A DNA stretch of 32,131 nt from positions 1 through 32,131 of the forward strand of contig NW_004086233.1 of the NCBI RefSeq assembly GCF_000220395.1. The letters are read 5' to 3'. Shown in pieces: positions 1 to 11,957 of the stretch. A program made the position numbers and the translations under genes. The notes below the pieces were generated by a model. The model searched no databases and was not told the DNA's origin. It was given only the letters and a program-made list of their open reading frames with translations. How positions within the stretch are numbered: the first letter of the stretch is position 1; each line of letters begins with the position of its first letter. This DNA comes from Ichthyophthirius multifiliis. Its lineage: Eukaryota > Ciliophora > Oligohymenophorea > Hymenostomatida.

Positions 1-50
<50 letters not shown>
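1..50. repeat. (TA)n microsatellite at left edge
   Basis: About 25 uninterrupted AT dinucleotides. The partial gene to its right runs into this tract on the minus strand. A GTATTTT sequence just before it (minus sense) could be a splice donor, so the tract may sit inside an intron, as other (TA)n tracts in this window do. Confidence 0.95.
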
Positions 51-57
<7 letters not shown>

Positions 58-695
58 AAAATACTCTATTTACAAAACTTAAATAAATAATCCTTCTAAA
101 CCTAAAATTAAAAAATTAAAATTATCATTTTCCTTAAAAATTTTTATTTTTCTCAAAAAACAAACTTAATCTATTATTTTCTTATCTAAAATTATATAGG
201 TTTTCTTTATTTCTGAACTAATTAAGCTTATTTATTATATTGTAGTCTCATTTCTATTTGGAATATATATAAAAGCTTCATTTTCTATAGTTAGAAGTTC
301 TTATTTATATTCATTTTTTTGATTATATATATACTCATTTACATGAATTTCCATAAAACCATTAAAACATGGAAACATGACTTTCTTAAGTATTATATTT
401 TGTTAATTTTTCAAATCAATGTCAATGATATGTATATATCCTAGTTTATGTTAAACCATTATTAAACTTTTTTTTAATTTTAATTTTTAATTTCAAATTT
501 TTAGGCATGAATTGGATATGAAAGTTCAGGGTAATGTTATTAAAATTATATTTTCATATATTTTGTATCAAATATTATACATTATCCATCTTCTAATATT
601 ATAAAATATATACTTTAGAAATAATTTGTTATTCCTTTTATAGGCTTGTTAAAATTATATACAAGAAAAGAATCAAAATAATTAAAACAATTCAT
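1..695 (-). CDS. Partial protein of unknown function, beta-propeller-like
   Basis: With TAA/TAG as Gln, the minus strand is open from an ATG at 693-695 to the left edge, about 215 residues without a TGA. I do not recognise the family. The sequence alternates short hydrophobic strands with polar turns, for example LEDGQCIIFDT near residue 30, MVQHKLGYIHIIDID near residue 75, and FNFLILGLEGLFIQV near the end. That pattern suggests WD-like propeller blades but is not diagnostic. GC content is visibly higher than in the flanking spacer, which supports coding. The 3' part is missing: the frame enters the (TA)n tract, either as a real Tyr-Ile run or, more likely, as the start of an intron. It is divergent from the RRM-KH gene across a 292-bp spacer rich in A and T runs. 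Confidence 0.6.
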
Positions 696-987
696 ATATG
701 TAAAATAATATTTTTTTTTGTTTATTTTTTTAATTATAATTAATCAATTAAAAAAAAAAAAAAGATTTTTTTTTTTTTTATTGATAAAATTTATAATTCT
801 TTTTTAAGAAAAAAAAAAAAAAAAAATTATTTTTAATTCATTTTATTAAAAAAAAAAAATGAAAAAAATTTAATTAAAATCTGAAGAATATATATTATAA
901 ATAGAAGAAAATTCAGTAAACTAAAATAAAAAGATTAAAAATAATTAAAAATTATATATATATTATATTGTAAAAAAAAAAAGGTTA
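696..987. promoter_or_regulatory. Divergent 5' spacer
   Basis: This 292-bp stretch of long A and T runs lies between two genes that diverge from it. It presumably holds both promoters. I see no recognisable box or RNA gene. Confidence 0.4.
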
Positions 988-2986
988 ATGATGATTATGA
1001 TAACTTTTAAAATTGTGAAAACTCTTTATTTAAAAGTATTAAAATAAATATTTAATTTAATATTTTTATTTTTTTAAATAGAATAAAATATATAAATAAC
1101 AAATGGATAATATTTTTAAATGTAAATGAACAACTAAGGTTTATGTTAATAAATAAGAAACTAATTCAAAAATAAAAAGTAATTTCTAATATAAATATAT
1201 ACAAATAATAATTAAAGGAAAGAATAAGTTGAATATTATTTATTTATTTATTAAAAATTTAAAAAATAGCCAATTTTAATACTATAATTAGAATCAGAAA
1301 ATTAATATATTTTAGAGTAATAAGATATTATAGATGTAATAAAAAATAAAATAAATAAAAATGAACAAAAAAATAAAAAAATAATAGGTCTTCTCTAAAT
1401 TTGGTTTAGTGAAAGTTATTTTAAATAATTTTGGAAATTTCGAAATTAAATATTAAGATTTAAGTCATGCATTTTTTGCATATGAATTCTTGAATAACTT
1501 GTATATAAAAGAACTTAATTTAAAGTTAAATTTAAAATGGATAGATGAGTTTTTAACTTAAAAAGAAAAATAAAAAAAAATCCAATAATAATAATAAAAT
1601 TTAGAAGTAAAAAATATAAAACAAATAACTTATATATAAAAAATAAAATTAGAATTATAAAAATAAACTTATAAAAATAATATGAATAATTAATACATTA
1701 ATAATAATATTGATAAAGAAAAAGAAATAAAATAATAAATAATAATTAAGAAAATACTAAATATACATGTAGATATGAAATATAAATTTAAAATGACAAA
1801 AAATTCTAAATAGCAAGAAGAATAATAGGTTCAAAAGTAAATTATATATATTTATAAAAAATATATTAAATATAAAAATAAATATATATATAAATTTATA
1901 TAAATATTTAAATATATAATATATAAATATATAAATATATAAATATTTAAATATATAAATATATTTATATAGATATCTAGTTTTTTTATTTATAAAATTC
2001 ATTTAAGATTAATTAGTCTATATTATTCAATTTTTTTTATTATTATTTTAAAAATAATTCTATTTATTATATATAAATAGATTTTTATATTTTATGTTTA
2101 ATTTTTTTTATTTAAAAAGGGTTAAAATATGAAAGATATAATAAATAAATGCATAGAATAATCAAAGTAAATACATGGTGGAGATAATTTTTCATAAAAT
2201 TAATGTGAAATAATTAAATTAAGACTAAGAGGAAAAGGTTCAGGATATAAAGAAGGTCCTTAAAATTTAGGTATTTTATATTCATTTAACTTTTTTTTAT
2301 ATATATTAATATTAAATACAGAATCAAAAGAACCTTTACATTTATGTATTAGTTCTAAATATTTAGATGTATATTGGACTTGTTGTGTATTAGTAGAAGA
2401 TTTATTAAAAAAATTTATTTAGAATATAATTAATTTATTTAATAAGATAATAATAACTAAGAAATAACATAAATTAAGAAAATAGAAAATATAAACTAAA
2501 ACTAAAAATAAAAGTAATTATATATAAAAAAACAATAATCTAAATATTAAAAAGTTACGAAAATCAATAAGAAACTTAAAAGTAAAATTAAAAACTTTCT
2601 GATAATCAAAATAATATAGTCCAATAATAATAATAAAGTATATATATAATATTTATTTATTTTTTAAATTAACAACAACAACAAAAGTACAAGAATAAAA
2701 CAATTAAATATTAGAAACATAAATAAAAGATAAAATGAGTGAATAAAATATACTTTTATTAGTAGAATAAAGAAAAAAATCAAAAAAATAATTGAATTTC
2801 CTAGAAACAGATTAAATTAAATGTCCATAAAAAATAAAAGGAGTTATATAAACTGATTAAAAAGGGGAAAAAGGAAAAAAATAAGATGTGACTTACTTGA
2901 AATAATAATAATAATAACCATAAGGAATAAATAATGAAGAAAACAAACTGATAAACGACGACTAAAATAATTAAAAATAGATTTGA
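988..2986 (+). CDS. RRM and KH domain RNA-binding protein
   Basis: This is a spliced gene. One exon ends ...QQDIID at 1335; a 52-nt intron (1336-1387) joins it to VFSKFGLVKVILNNFG and then HAFFAYEFLNN, which reads as an RRM. A later exon (2120-2270) gives GQNMK, the end of a KH GxxG loop, then LRLRGKGSGYKEGP. Intron 2271-2321 joins it to ESKEPLHLCISSKYLD and VEDLLKK. This is the KH type of KHDC4/BLOM7 and SF1-related proteins. The C-terminal part (2735-2986) is Gln/Lys-rich and ends at TGA 2984-2986. Three points are unresolved. The first exon is uncertain (ATG at 988 is the farthest upstream). The residues before GQNMK should lie between 1837 and 2119, but I could not place that exon. After VEDLLKK at the A7 run (2407-2413) the family-like continuation IYLEYNQF is one frame off. 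Confidence 0.6.
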
Positions 2987-3713
2987 TATAAAAAAAATTC
3001 TATAAGAAAAAATCTAAATTAATTAATTTAAAATAAGAAAAAAATAATTTTGAAAAAAATAAAATAAAAAAAATATTTATTTTTTTCTTTAAAAAAAAAA
3101 AAAAAAAAACTCAATTATTTATATTTATAAAAAAAATTAAATTTTATTTAAAATTTTTTTTTCATTAATATTAAAAAAAAAAGATGTAATTAATAAATAA
3201 AAATAATTATTTTATATTATAAAAAAAACAATAAAAATTTAAAAAAATATATATTAGTATTTTTTAATATATAATTATAAGAAAAATTTTTATGCCTTTT
3301 ATTTTCGTAATTTTTATTATATTAAAATTTTGTTTATGTATAATGTATATATTAATTATATTAAATAAAATAATTTTATTAAATATAAATATTATAGGAA
3401 ATTATAATAATATTTAAAAAATAAAATTAAAAAATTATATATAAAAATATATAAATTATATAAAATATTAAAATAAATAGACATTTATTTTTTCTCTAAT
3501 AAACAAATTTTACAATTTTTTTGTTATTTTTAAATTATAAATAAAATAAAAAATTATTAAATTATAATTAAAAATTTATAATATATATATATGAATGATG
3601 AACATATAAAATAAAAGAAATAATTTAAAATATTTATTGTAAAAGATAAATATACATATAATTTTAAAATCATGTTTATAATTAAAAATATTTTATTTAT
3701 ATATAAAAATTTA

Positions 3714-3764
<51 letters not shown>

Positions 3765-4017
3765 TTTTTATATAATTTATTTAAATATTTCTATATTATT
3801 AATTATTTTTTATATTTTGTTCAATATTTTAAAAAATTATTCTCGCTTTTTTTTTATATAAATATCTTACATATTTATTATTTAATTATAAAAATAAAAT
3901 TAAATACAATATGAATACAATATTATTTTTTTATATTAATTATAAAAATCAATTTTTTTTTTTTTTTATTCTTTTTAAATAAAACAAATAATAATTATAT
4001 ATTTATAATATAATTAA
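2987..4017. other. Spacer between convergent genes
   Basis: About 1 kb of A/T runs between the 3' ends of the RRM-KH gene and the SPP gene. It contains a (TA)n tract near 3717-3758. I see no coding frame with normal composition and no RNA gene. Confidence 0.6.
3717..3758. repeat. (TA)n microsatellite
   Basis: About 20 TA dinucleotides in the spacer between convergent genes. Confidence 0.95.
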
Positions 4018-5151
4018 TCATTCTTATTTTTTAACTTCCTCTTAAGTTTTTAATTATTCTTTACCTTAAGATTCTTCATATAAGAACAATTCTTTAATTT
4101 TCCCATCTAAAAGTCCTTTAAAAGCAACTGAAAGTGTACATCCTGGTACTAAAAACAACAAGGCTGGCTGAGCATGATTAAAAGCAACCATAACAATGAA
4201 AGTTGTAACAATACCAACTATATATCCTCCAAAGCACCAATTAAAATACGGAGTAGCCGCTTTATTTACATCTCCTTTTGCCACTTTATCCTTCAAAGCT
4301 TAATCTATATCATACTTAAGTGCCAAAGCAACAAAAACACCTGGAATGACAATATCTCCAAGTCCCAACATAGACTATTTAGGAGGAGAAGCATCCCAAT
4401 CATAAACAAAAAGTAATTTAATTGGAGCATCAAAGCTTTTAGCAACTGTAACCATGACATCAGTTCCATACACCCAGAAGATATCATAGAAAAAGAGTCC
4501 CCACATCAATATAAACCCTACTTTAAAATTAGGAAGTACTAAACTTGTTATTCCCATTATAGAAAAAGCAATTCCAAATAGATTATTAGATATCCAATGT
4601 CTAGAAAAGATATAAATAATAGTCGGAGGTAAGGCTAAAAGGAAACTAAAAAAGGCATTATAGGTAAAACAAAAGTTTATTTCTTTCCAAAAAATCTTCA
4701 TTTTTTTATTAATTAAAAAATTCTTATTCATTTTCTCACCAATTTTAGGTAAAAAACTCATTGGAATTTCTATCATTTAACCTAAACAAAATACACCCAA
4801 AAACATAAAATGAGTAGTAAAAATTAAACTCAATATATCTTTGTCTATCAATTTATATAATATATATAATCCCAATAATACTCCACTGCCGTATATAGGG
4901 AATTATAAAGCATCTTTTGTGTTTATTTGTTCTTATTCAGATTCTAATTGAACATCTCGTGTTATTTTGTTACTTTTGGCATTTTATGATACTCGAAATG
5001 AGAGATAACTACCAATGTATACACAACTTATTGCATTTAATACTAATTAGACTACTGCCGGAATGCTTGTGAGAGATGCTAATATGTGAACTAAGATTAT
5101 TATAGTAGAATATATAAGAACTTATTTTGGTTTTACTACTTATTGTTACAT
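4018..5151 (-). CDS. SPP: Signal peptide peptidase (intramembrane aspartyl protease)
   Basis: This protein is an ER multipass protease that cleaves leftover signal peptides and other type II membrane segments within the bilayer. The gene is one uninterrupted exon of 377 residues from ATG 5149-5151 to TGA 4018-4020, the usual length of the family. The two catalytic motifs are intact: YD in GLFFYDIFWVYG (Asp about 223) and GLGD (Asp about 266). The PAL motif follows in HAQPALLFLVPG (about 329). About nine hydrophobic segments are visible. The protein ends in KKQE, a dilysine KKxx signal for ER retrieval, as in animal SPP. About a dozen glutamines are TAA or TAG. It is divergent from the PP2C gene. 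Confidence 0.95.
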
Positions 5152-5441
5152 TTTTTTATTTTTTTAAAAATATGTTTTATTTTGTTTTGTTTAGTTTTTT
5201 TTAAAAATAAAAGATTTTTTAAAATTTTTGATAAAATGTAAAAATTAAAACGTGTGAATTTTCTAATTATAAACATTATTTATTTTAAATAATAATTCAA
5301 ATATTACTATATTATAATTTTGTAGTATTTTTTTTTTTTTCAAAACTAAATTATTAAAAAAATTATGCAAACAATTGGACATTTTATTTACTAAATTAAA
5401 TATAAAAATTTTAAATAAAACAAGAATAATATTAAAATAAA

Positions 5442-5444
<3 letters not shown>

Positions 5445-5497
<53 letters not shown>
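5445..5497. repeat. (TA)n microsatellite
   Basis: About 26 TA dinucleotides in the divergent spacer. Confidence 0.95.
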
Positions 5498-5499
<2 letters not shown>

Positions 5500-5966
5500 A
5501 TATATTCATTAATTTATTTGTATTTAATAATATAATATTTAAATAAAATTGATATTTTTTTGAAGGTTATTAAAAATATACTTATTGAATTATAATGAAT
5601 AATTTAAATAAAAGTTATAAAAGATTATAAAATTATTATAATTATTTACATATTTTAATATATACATTTATATAAAATTATATTAATTATTTAATTTTTT
5701 ACAATTACAATTTATCATAAAATTCTTTTTAAAATTAAAAATCAATTCTTATAAATATCAAGTTTATTTATTTAGTTTAAAAAATTTAAAAAATATTAAA
5801 AGATATTTATGTTTTTTTATAAATAAATAGAATTCATAATAAAATATAAATATATTATACATTAAAAGATTTTTTGTAAAGATAACAAAAAAAATAATTT
5901 ATATAAACTAAATAAAAATTAACTATTTTATTTTATCTTTTAATAAAAATAATATATTTTAATATA

Positions 5967-5970
<4 letters not shown>

Positions 5971-6011
<41 letters not shown>
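5971..6011. repeat. (TA)n microsatellite
   Basis: About 20 TA dinucleotides, about 280 bp upstream of the PP2C start. Confidence 0.95.
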
Positions 6012-6016
<5 letters not shown>

Positions 6017-6290
6017 ATTTAATTTATTCTCAATAAAATAAATACTTATAAAATTAAAAGCAAATAATTATAAAAAAAACAATAATATTTATTTTTATTA
6101 ATAAAAATAAATTCCTTAAAAAAATAAAATGAATTATAATTTTAATATTATATAATCTAAAAAACCAAAATATTATAACAATTTTCAATACTAAACTTAA
6201 TCTAACCTTAAAAAAAATCACTAAAACAGTATTAAAAAAAATATTTAAACATATATAAAAATAAACATACAAGCAAAAGCCAAAAATATA

Positions 6291-7432
6291 ATGCTACAAT
6301 AATATTCTTCTGATAATGAATATAAAAGTTCCATAAAAACTGAAAATACTACAAAAACAAGTCTATTAAACTCAATAAACATTTTTTAATTACCAAAACT
6401 TAAAAGCGAAACCCTAATAGATTAAAAAAAATTAAAATTAAGCAATATATTTATTCGCAAAACCATAAATTATTAACGTAAAACTCTTTCTAAAATAATT
6501 AATCCTTTAGTTGCTTTAATACCAGAATCAGAAAATTAATAAAAGTTAAAAAATACAAAAAAAAATTATTTTACATTAATAAGAGAAAACAAAAATAATT
6601 TTACTAATTTAATGAAATTAAATGCATAGGCAATTTAATAAAAAAAAGAAGAAAATATAAATTCATTTATATAATAAGAAAACATACCTAAAATAAACAA
6701 AACGAAAATTTCATTAAAAAAAAATAGGATTTGTAAAATGTTATTGTTATAATACACATTAAGGTATACAAAAAATGAATATTTATATATATATATAAAT
6801 ATATATAATTATTAATATTTATAAATATATTTTATTTATATTTATATTTATAGGTCTTGTTAGAAATTATAATGAGGATAGAATTACTATAGTATTAAAT
6901 GCACCTAAACCTCAAAATAAAGATATTAAATAATGGCCTAATGTATCTTTTTTTTCTATTTATGATGGTCATGGTGGTAGTAATTGTGCAGATTTTTTAA
7001 AGGAATAATTACATAATTATGTAATATTTTTTTATTAAAATTAAAATAAAATTAAAAGATTTTAAAAGATGAACATTTTCCTTAAAATCCTAAATAAGCT
7101 ATAATAAATGGTTTTAAAAATGCCGATGATTATTTTCTTAATAAAGCTGAAAATTCTAATTAATTAGATCGTTCTGGGTCTTGTGTTATTCTATTAATGA
7201 TTTTAAGTATTAAATATAAAATAACAAATAAATATTATTATTATTTAGATGATACACTATATATTGCAAATTTAGGAGACTCGAGGGCTATTTTAAGTGC
7301 TAATAATGGAAAAGATATTATTTCTTTAAGTACAGATCATAAACCAAATAATCCTGAGGAAGAAAAACGTATACTATCTAATGGTGGTAGAATATATTAG
7401 TGAATATTTAAATAAAATAATAATATAACTAA

Positions 7433-7515
<83 letters not shown>

Positions 7516-8113
7516 TAATTATAAATATAAATATTATCATCCATATTTTAGAAGACAAATCCCTTTTATGTAACCAGGAAGTACTTCATAATATATATAA
7601 GGCCCTCATAGAGTATTACCAGGAAGATTATCAGTATTTTAATATTATTTTATATTTATTTTTAAATAAGAAAAAAAAAAAAAAAAAAAATTTTTTTTTT
7701 TTTAAACAAAAATAAAGGTTTCAAGAACTATTGGTGATGTAGAAGCTAAATTGAAAAAATATGGGGGAAACTCTAAAGTAGTTTCTAGTGAACCGGAAGT
7801 ATAAAGTTGCTAAATTTAAGGAAATTATGATTTTATAATACTTGGATGTATATCTTATATAAAAAAAATAATAATTTTGTTTTTTATTTATTTAATAGGT
7901 GATGGAGTTTTTGATAAGTTAAACAATTAATAGTGTATAGAATTTGTTTGGAGTAAAACTTAAGAATTAAAGAATAATTAAAATTATAATCTAAGTGAAA
8001 TTTTCGGATAAGGAATCGAATATTTAATGAAATAATGTTTTTTATATAAAAGCTTTGATAATATAAGTTTAGTTGGAATTTGTTTTAAAGAATTTCTGGA
8101 TTTAAATAAATGA
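6291..8113 (+). CDS. PP2C-family protein phosphatase
   Basis: This is a metal-dependent Ser/Thr phosphatase of about 454 residues. A polar N-terminal extension (about 140 residues) precedes the domain. Motifs in order: YNTHQGLVRNYNEDR (metal-binding Asp), FSIYDGHGG, SGSC, IANLGDSRAILS, DHKPNNPEEEKRI, LPGRLSVSRTIGD, LGCDGVFDKL and DNISLVGICF, so all catalytic metal ligands are present. Introns: 6764-6853, 7021-7058, 7207-7248, 7400-7551 (mostly TA repeat), 7634-7717 and 7848-7898; stop TGA 8111-8113. The N-terminal extension and the domain are one base out of register at the A9 run 6716-6724; no splice site there resolves it. The 42-nt intron 7207-7248 is a multiple of three and has no TGA, so unspliced RNA would stay open. 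Confidence 0.88.
7441..7511. repeat. (TA)n microsatellite inside a PP2C intron
   Basis: About 35 TA dinucleotides fill roughly half of the 152-nt intron 7400-7551. Confidence 0.95.
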
Positions 8114-8475
8114 AATATAATAATATATATTTGTTATATATATAAATATGTAATGTTTTTGTTATATATTTTAATTTTGTAAAATTATAATTTTTTTTTT
8201 TTTTTTTTAATAAAAAATTATGTTTAATAGAGTAGTATTTTTATATTTATATAAAATTTAAATTTTTAATTATATTAAAAATAATAAATAATAATATAAA
8301 ATGATTATTATTATTATATACACAAATAAATTATTTATTTATTGAATTTTAAATGATTTTTTTTTACATTTTCATATAAATAAAAAAGCTATAAATTCAT
8401 ATATTTGAATACAATATAAAATTTATATATAAACTAAGTTATTAGAAAAAAATAATAATAATATCCTATTCTTCA

Positions 8476-8478
<3 letters not shown>

Positions 8479-8535
<57 letters not shown>
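8479..8535. repeat. (TA)n microsatellite
   Basis: About 28 TA dinucleotides in the convergent spacer. Confidence 0.95.
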
Positions 8536-8538
<3 letters not shown>

Positions 8539-8919
8539 TATATATATATATATATATTTATCTAATTAATATGAATAAATAATGTATAATTAAAATAGTA
8601 CATAATATCAGCATACAACATAAAATTATATAAAAGCCAACTTAAATTGATATATAATAAATATATATATTTATAATATGATATATTTATTATTTTTATT
8701 TTTAATATTTTATATAATATATGCTTTTTAATCTTTAATTATTTATTGAAATAATTTATTAATTAGATTAATAATAAAAAGCTATATTTCTTTTTCTTAA
8801 TATATGCGAAAATAATAAAATATATATTTATTCTTATAAATTAAACAAAAAAATTTTATATAAAATATTGTATAATCAAGATATTATAGTATTCTCGTAT
8901 ATATATATATTTCAATACC

Positions 8920-9035
8920 ACTTTACATACTTCTGTTTTGCTCTTAATTTGCAGTATGCATACTTATATTTGCTTATTATCATAGTGTGCATTCTAGGAT
9001 CTTAATAAATTTGCAAGTATGCATAATGTATTATA
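8920..9035. other. GC-richer island with repeated TTTGCA/GTATGCATA motif; possible noncoding RNA
   Basis: Within near-pure A/T sequence this block has ordinary base composition. TTTGCAGTATGCATA (8948-8962) recurs as TTTGCAAGTATGCATA (9010-9025). The first copy contains the perfect palindrome AGTATGCATACT (8953-8964), so the two copies can also pair as an 11-bp stem around a loop of about 50 nt. I see no snRNA, snoRNA, SRP or tRNA signature and no open frame of note. It could be an unrecognised small RNA or a protein-binding site. Confidence 0.35.
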
Positions 9036-10204
9036 AAAAAAGCAAATAATTTTTTGTTTATATTTAAAAGAGAATATTAATATGTATAGTATAATTATAT
9101 AAAAAATAATATGAATTCCATTTTATATTATTAAAAAAAATGGAAGAAAATTTAATTACTAAGACTTAAAATTATATTATTATAATTTTAAATTTTAAAA
9201 AATCGTATTTTTTATCTTATAAATATATTTATATTATAAAAAAAAACTGATATAAATATAAATAAAATAATTTAAAAATATAATATAAAACTATGTTTTA
9301 TAAAAATTTTATATTTATTATTATATTTTTAATATTTATTTTTATATAAATATATGTTTCTAGTAATTTATAATATAATTTTTTTTTTCTTTTTCTTTTT
9401 TTTCTTTTTTTTTTTTAAAAAAAAAAATGTCTCTTATTTTTTTTCTCTAAAAACAAAAAAAAAATGGAAAATAAAATTTAAACTTTACTTAAAATTATTA
9501 TTATAATATAAAATTGCATATTCAATAAAATTTTATGATTTTTTATAAGAAATAAAATGAAAATAAAATTATAAAAAATTATTTTAATAAGATTAGATTT
9601 TCATTTGAAATGTACAAAGGATAAATATAATTCTTATTAATTTTAACTTTTTAAATTATAAAATTATTAATTAAATAAAAAAGAAGTTCTTTAAAATATA
9701 ATATATATACGTATAATTTATTTTTATTTAAATAATATATGTTTATAAAAATAAAACTAATATATAAATCAATATAGGCTATTAAAATATTATTTTTACA
9801 AAACTTTCATTAAATAAAAAACGCTATTTTATTTTAAATGAAATTAGTTAATTATTTTTTCCTTTATAAAAAATAAATTATTAAATTTATAAAAGAATTA
9901 AGTTTTAAATTATTTTATTTAGAACAACAAAAAATAAAAAAAAATATCTATATTATATATATTTTTTTTTTTTTAATATAATAATTTATAATTTATAAAA
10001 TAAAAAAAATTTATATATATTATATTTTTTATATTAAAACATTATTTATTTCGAAATATTTATTAAATAAAAATATATATATATATGTATATTATAAAAT
10101 TAAACATTATATATATATTTTTTTTAATTAAACATTATATATAAATAAAATCAAATATATCATAAATTTATATTTATATATTATTTCTTAAATAAAAAAA
10201 AATA

Positions 10205-11166
10205 TCAAAAATAAATTTTAATATTCATATATTTTTCTATTATAATATCCATAATCTTCTATGAAATGTTTACATCCCTCATATAAACTTTAAAGTTGAT
10301 TCCTTTTTATACAATTTTATCAATCTAATCAAAAGCTATTCTAAAATTCTAATCATTGATCTAACTTCCTCCAAAATCCACAACTAAATCTTTCAAATTT
10401 TAAAGCTTCTGAAAAATACATTCCAAAAATAATCCTATATCTTCCACTAATAAATGATTTTTATAAAAATTCATTTACAAACTTTCCAAATTCCCTAATA
10501 AATTAAACATTTCCTCTATTTCCTCAAATCTTATATCCCCGACCCTATTTTCCGAAAAATTCAAACTAATTTTTTTCAACCTGTTCATTTTCTTAAACAC
10601 ATTTTTTAAATAAAAAAAACTTTCTTTTTCCAACATATTATCCCCTACACTAATAAAAAGCTCCTCTAAATAAATTAATCTAGAAACTCCTTAACAAACA
10701 CCTTCAAACCCTGTTTTTTGAAAATAACTCTTCCCTAAATTAATATGTAAAACGTTCAAATTTAATAATTTCCTTAAAGAATTTCCCAAAAGTTCACCTC
10801 CTCCACAGTTTATTAAATTATTTTCTAAATTTAACTTAAAAATCTATAATATTGGTAAATTCTCGATACTTGAACTAATTAATTAACCCCCGTTTTCAGT
10901 TATATTATTCGATTATATATCTATATATAAAAAAAATAATTATTTCTTATATTCTAAGCTTTTAAATATCTAACCAACACCACTTGAACCTATATATAAC
11001 TTTAAAAATATAGTTTTTTTTTTTTTTTTTTTTCTATAATTTTTTTTATATTAAAACTCAAAAAAAAAAAAAAAAAAGATCAAATAAATCCATTTTTTTT
11101 TGTAAAAAAAAAAAAAAAATTGAGTTTTTTTTTAAAAAAAATTATAAAAAAAAAAGCTAAAAAGCA

Positions 11167-11205
<39 letters not shown>

Positions 11206-11957
11206 CCTATTTTATTATTTGATAAAAATAATGTAAAATCTCTAATTTTTTCAAATTTTTATATTGTTTAGGCTATTTTTTCAGCTCCCTATTCACAAAT
11301 TTAATTTTAACTTAAATTTAATTTCAATATAGATATATTTTAATTAAAGGAAACTAAACCTTCCATTAACGGACGAATTCCTTCATATTTTAACTTACTT
11401 TCTGCAAAAGAAACTGATAAATTATTTATATTATTATTTTCGGAGATTATTTGGAGTATTTTTCCATATGCTTCCGGAGAAATATTCGATCTATCAAAAG
11501 TTATGTCTAAAGAGGTTAGTTTTGGTAAAAATTTAATCACATAAGCTGTATTAATGACACTTTCCTCCGAAAAAACAACATTAGTGAAATTCAATTTAAT
11601 ATTTTTGGTATTTTCTAATCTAGTCAAGCCTATATTAATGTAATTTAATGAATCAAAATCTAAATTAGAATAAGAAATATCCACTGTCATATTGATTATT
11701 ACATTTCCTTATTAATACATTTATTTCTAGAAATCCATCGAAGCTTTTTATGGGTGTTTTATTTAATTAGGATATAAAAATTGATATGTTGTAGGATTAA
11801 TTTATTTTAAAAAATAGTGTATTTGAATATATCTAGTGTATATAATAAAAATATTTATTGATATGCCTATTCCTATTATTCCCCATATTAAAATGTCTTT
11901 TATTTTTTTGGATTTTCGGCGTATTTTTAAAGCTTCATTGGGTTTAATTGTTTCCAT
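10205..11957 (-). CDS. Membrane-anchored leucine-rich-repeat protein
   Basis: The model has two exons and encodes 511 residues, from ATG 11955-11957 to TGA 10205-10207. The single 217-nt intron (10990-11206) splices in frame between NNKI and GSSGVGQIF. Residues 1-20 are basic, and residues 21-40 (ILIWGIIGIGISINIFIIY) form one transmembrane helix, so the repeats would lie on one side of a membrane. The rest is tandem LRRs of the ribonuclease-inhibitor type, with units such as LKLNLSQNQICEQGAEKIA and FKLNLENNLINCGGGELLG. Such LRR families are expanded in ciliates. Function is unknown: no kinase, F-box or other effector domain is visible. It is divergent from the two-TM gene. Confidence 0.85.
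10990..11206 (-). other. LRR gene intron with long imperfect hairpin
   Basis: The intron is almost only A and T runs. Arms at about 11035-11062 and 11119-11145 are inverted copies (tataat...actcaa against ttgagt...attata) and can fold into a long A:U hairpin around about 55 nt. Confidence 0.7.

Larger units (their letters stand above)
5152..6290. other. Divergent spacer, SPP and PP2C
   Basis: About 1.1 kb of very AT-rich DNA with two (TA)n tracts (about 5445-5497 and 5971-6011). Promoters for both neighbours should be here. I see no gene in it. Confidence 0.6.
8114..10204. other. 2.1-kb spacer between convergent genes
   Basis: This is the longest gene-free stretch of the window. It separates the 3' ends of the PP2C and LRR genes, so no promoter is needed here. 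Most of it is A/T runs, with a (TA)n tract at about 8479-8535. The exception is a GC-richer island at about 8920-9035, listed separately. Confidence 0.6.

Noticed and set aside
1757-2002. Minus-strand open stretch rich in Tyr/Ile/Phe/Lys
   Set aside because: It is translation of TATA/TTTA repeats inside the RRM-KH region; composition is unlike any protein here.
3672-3914. Plus-strand open stretch with an (Ile-Tyr)n run
   Set aside because: It runs through the (TA)n tract and poly-T; no coding composition or motif.
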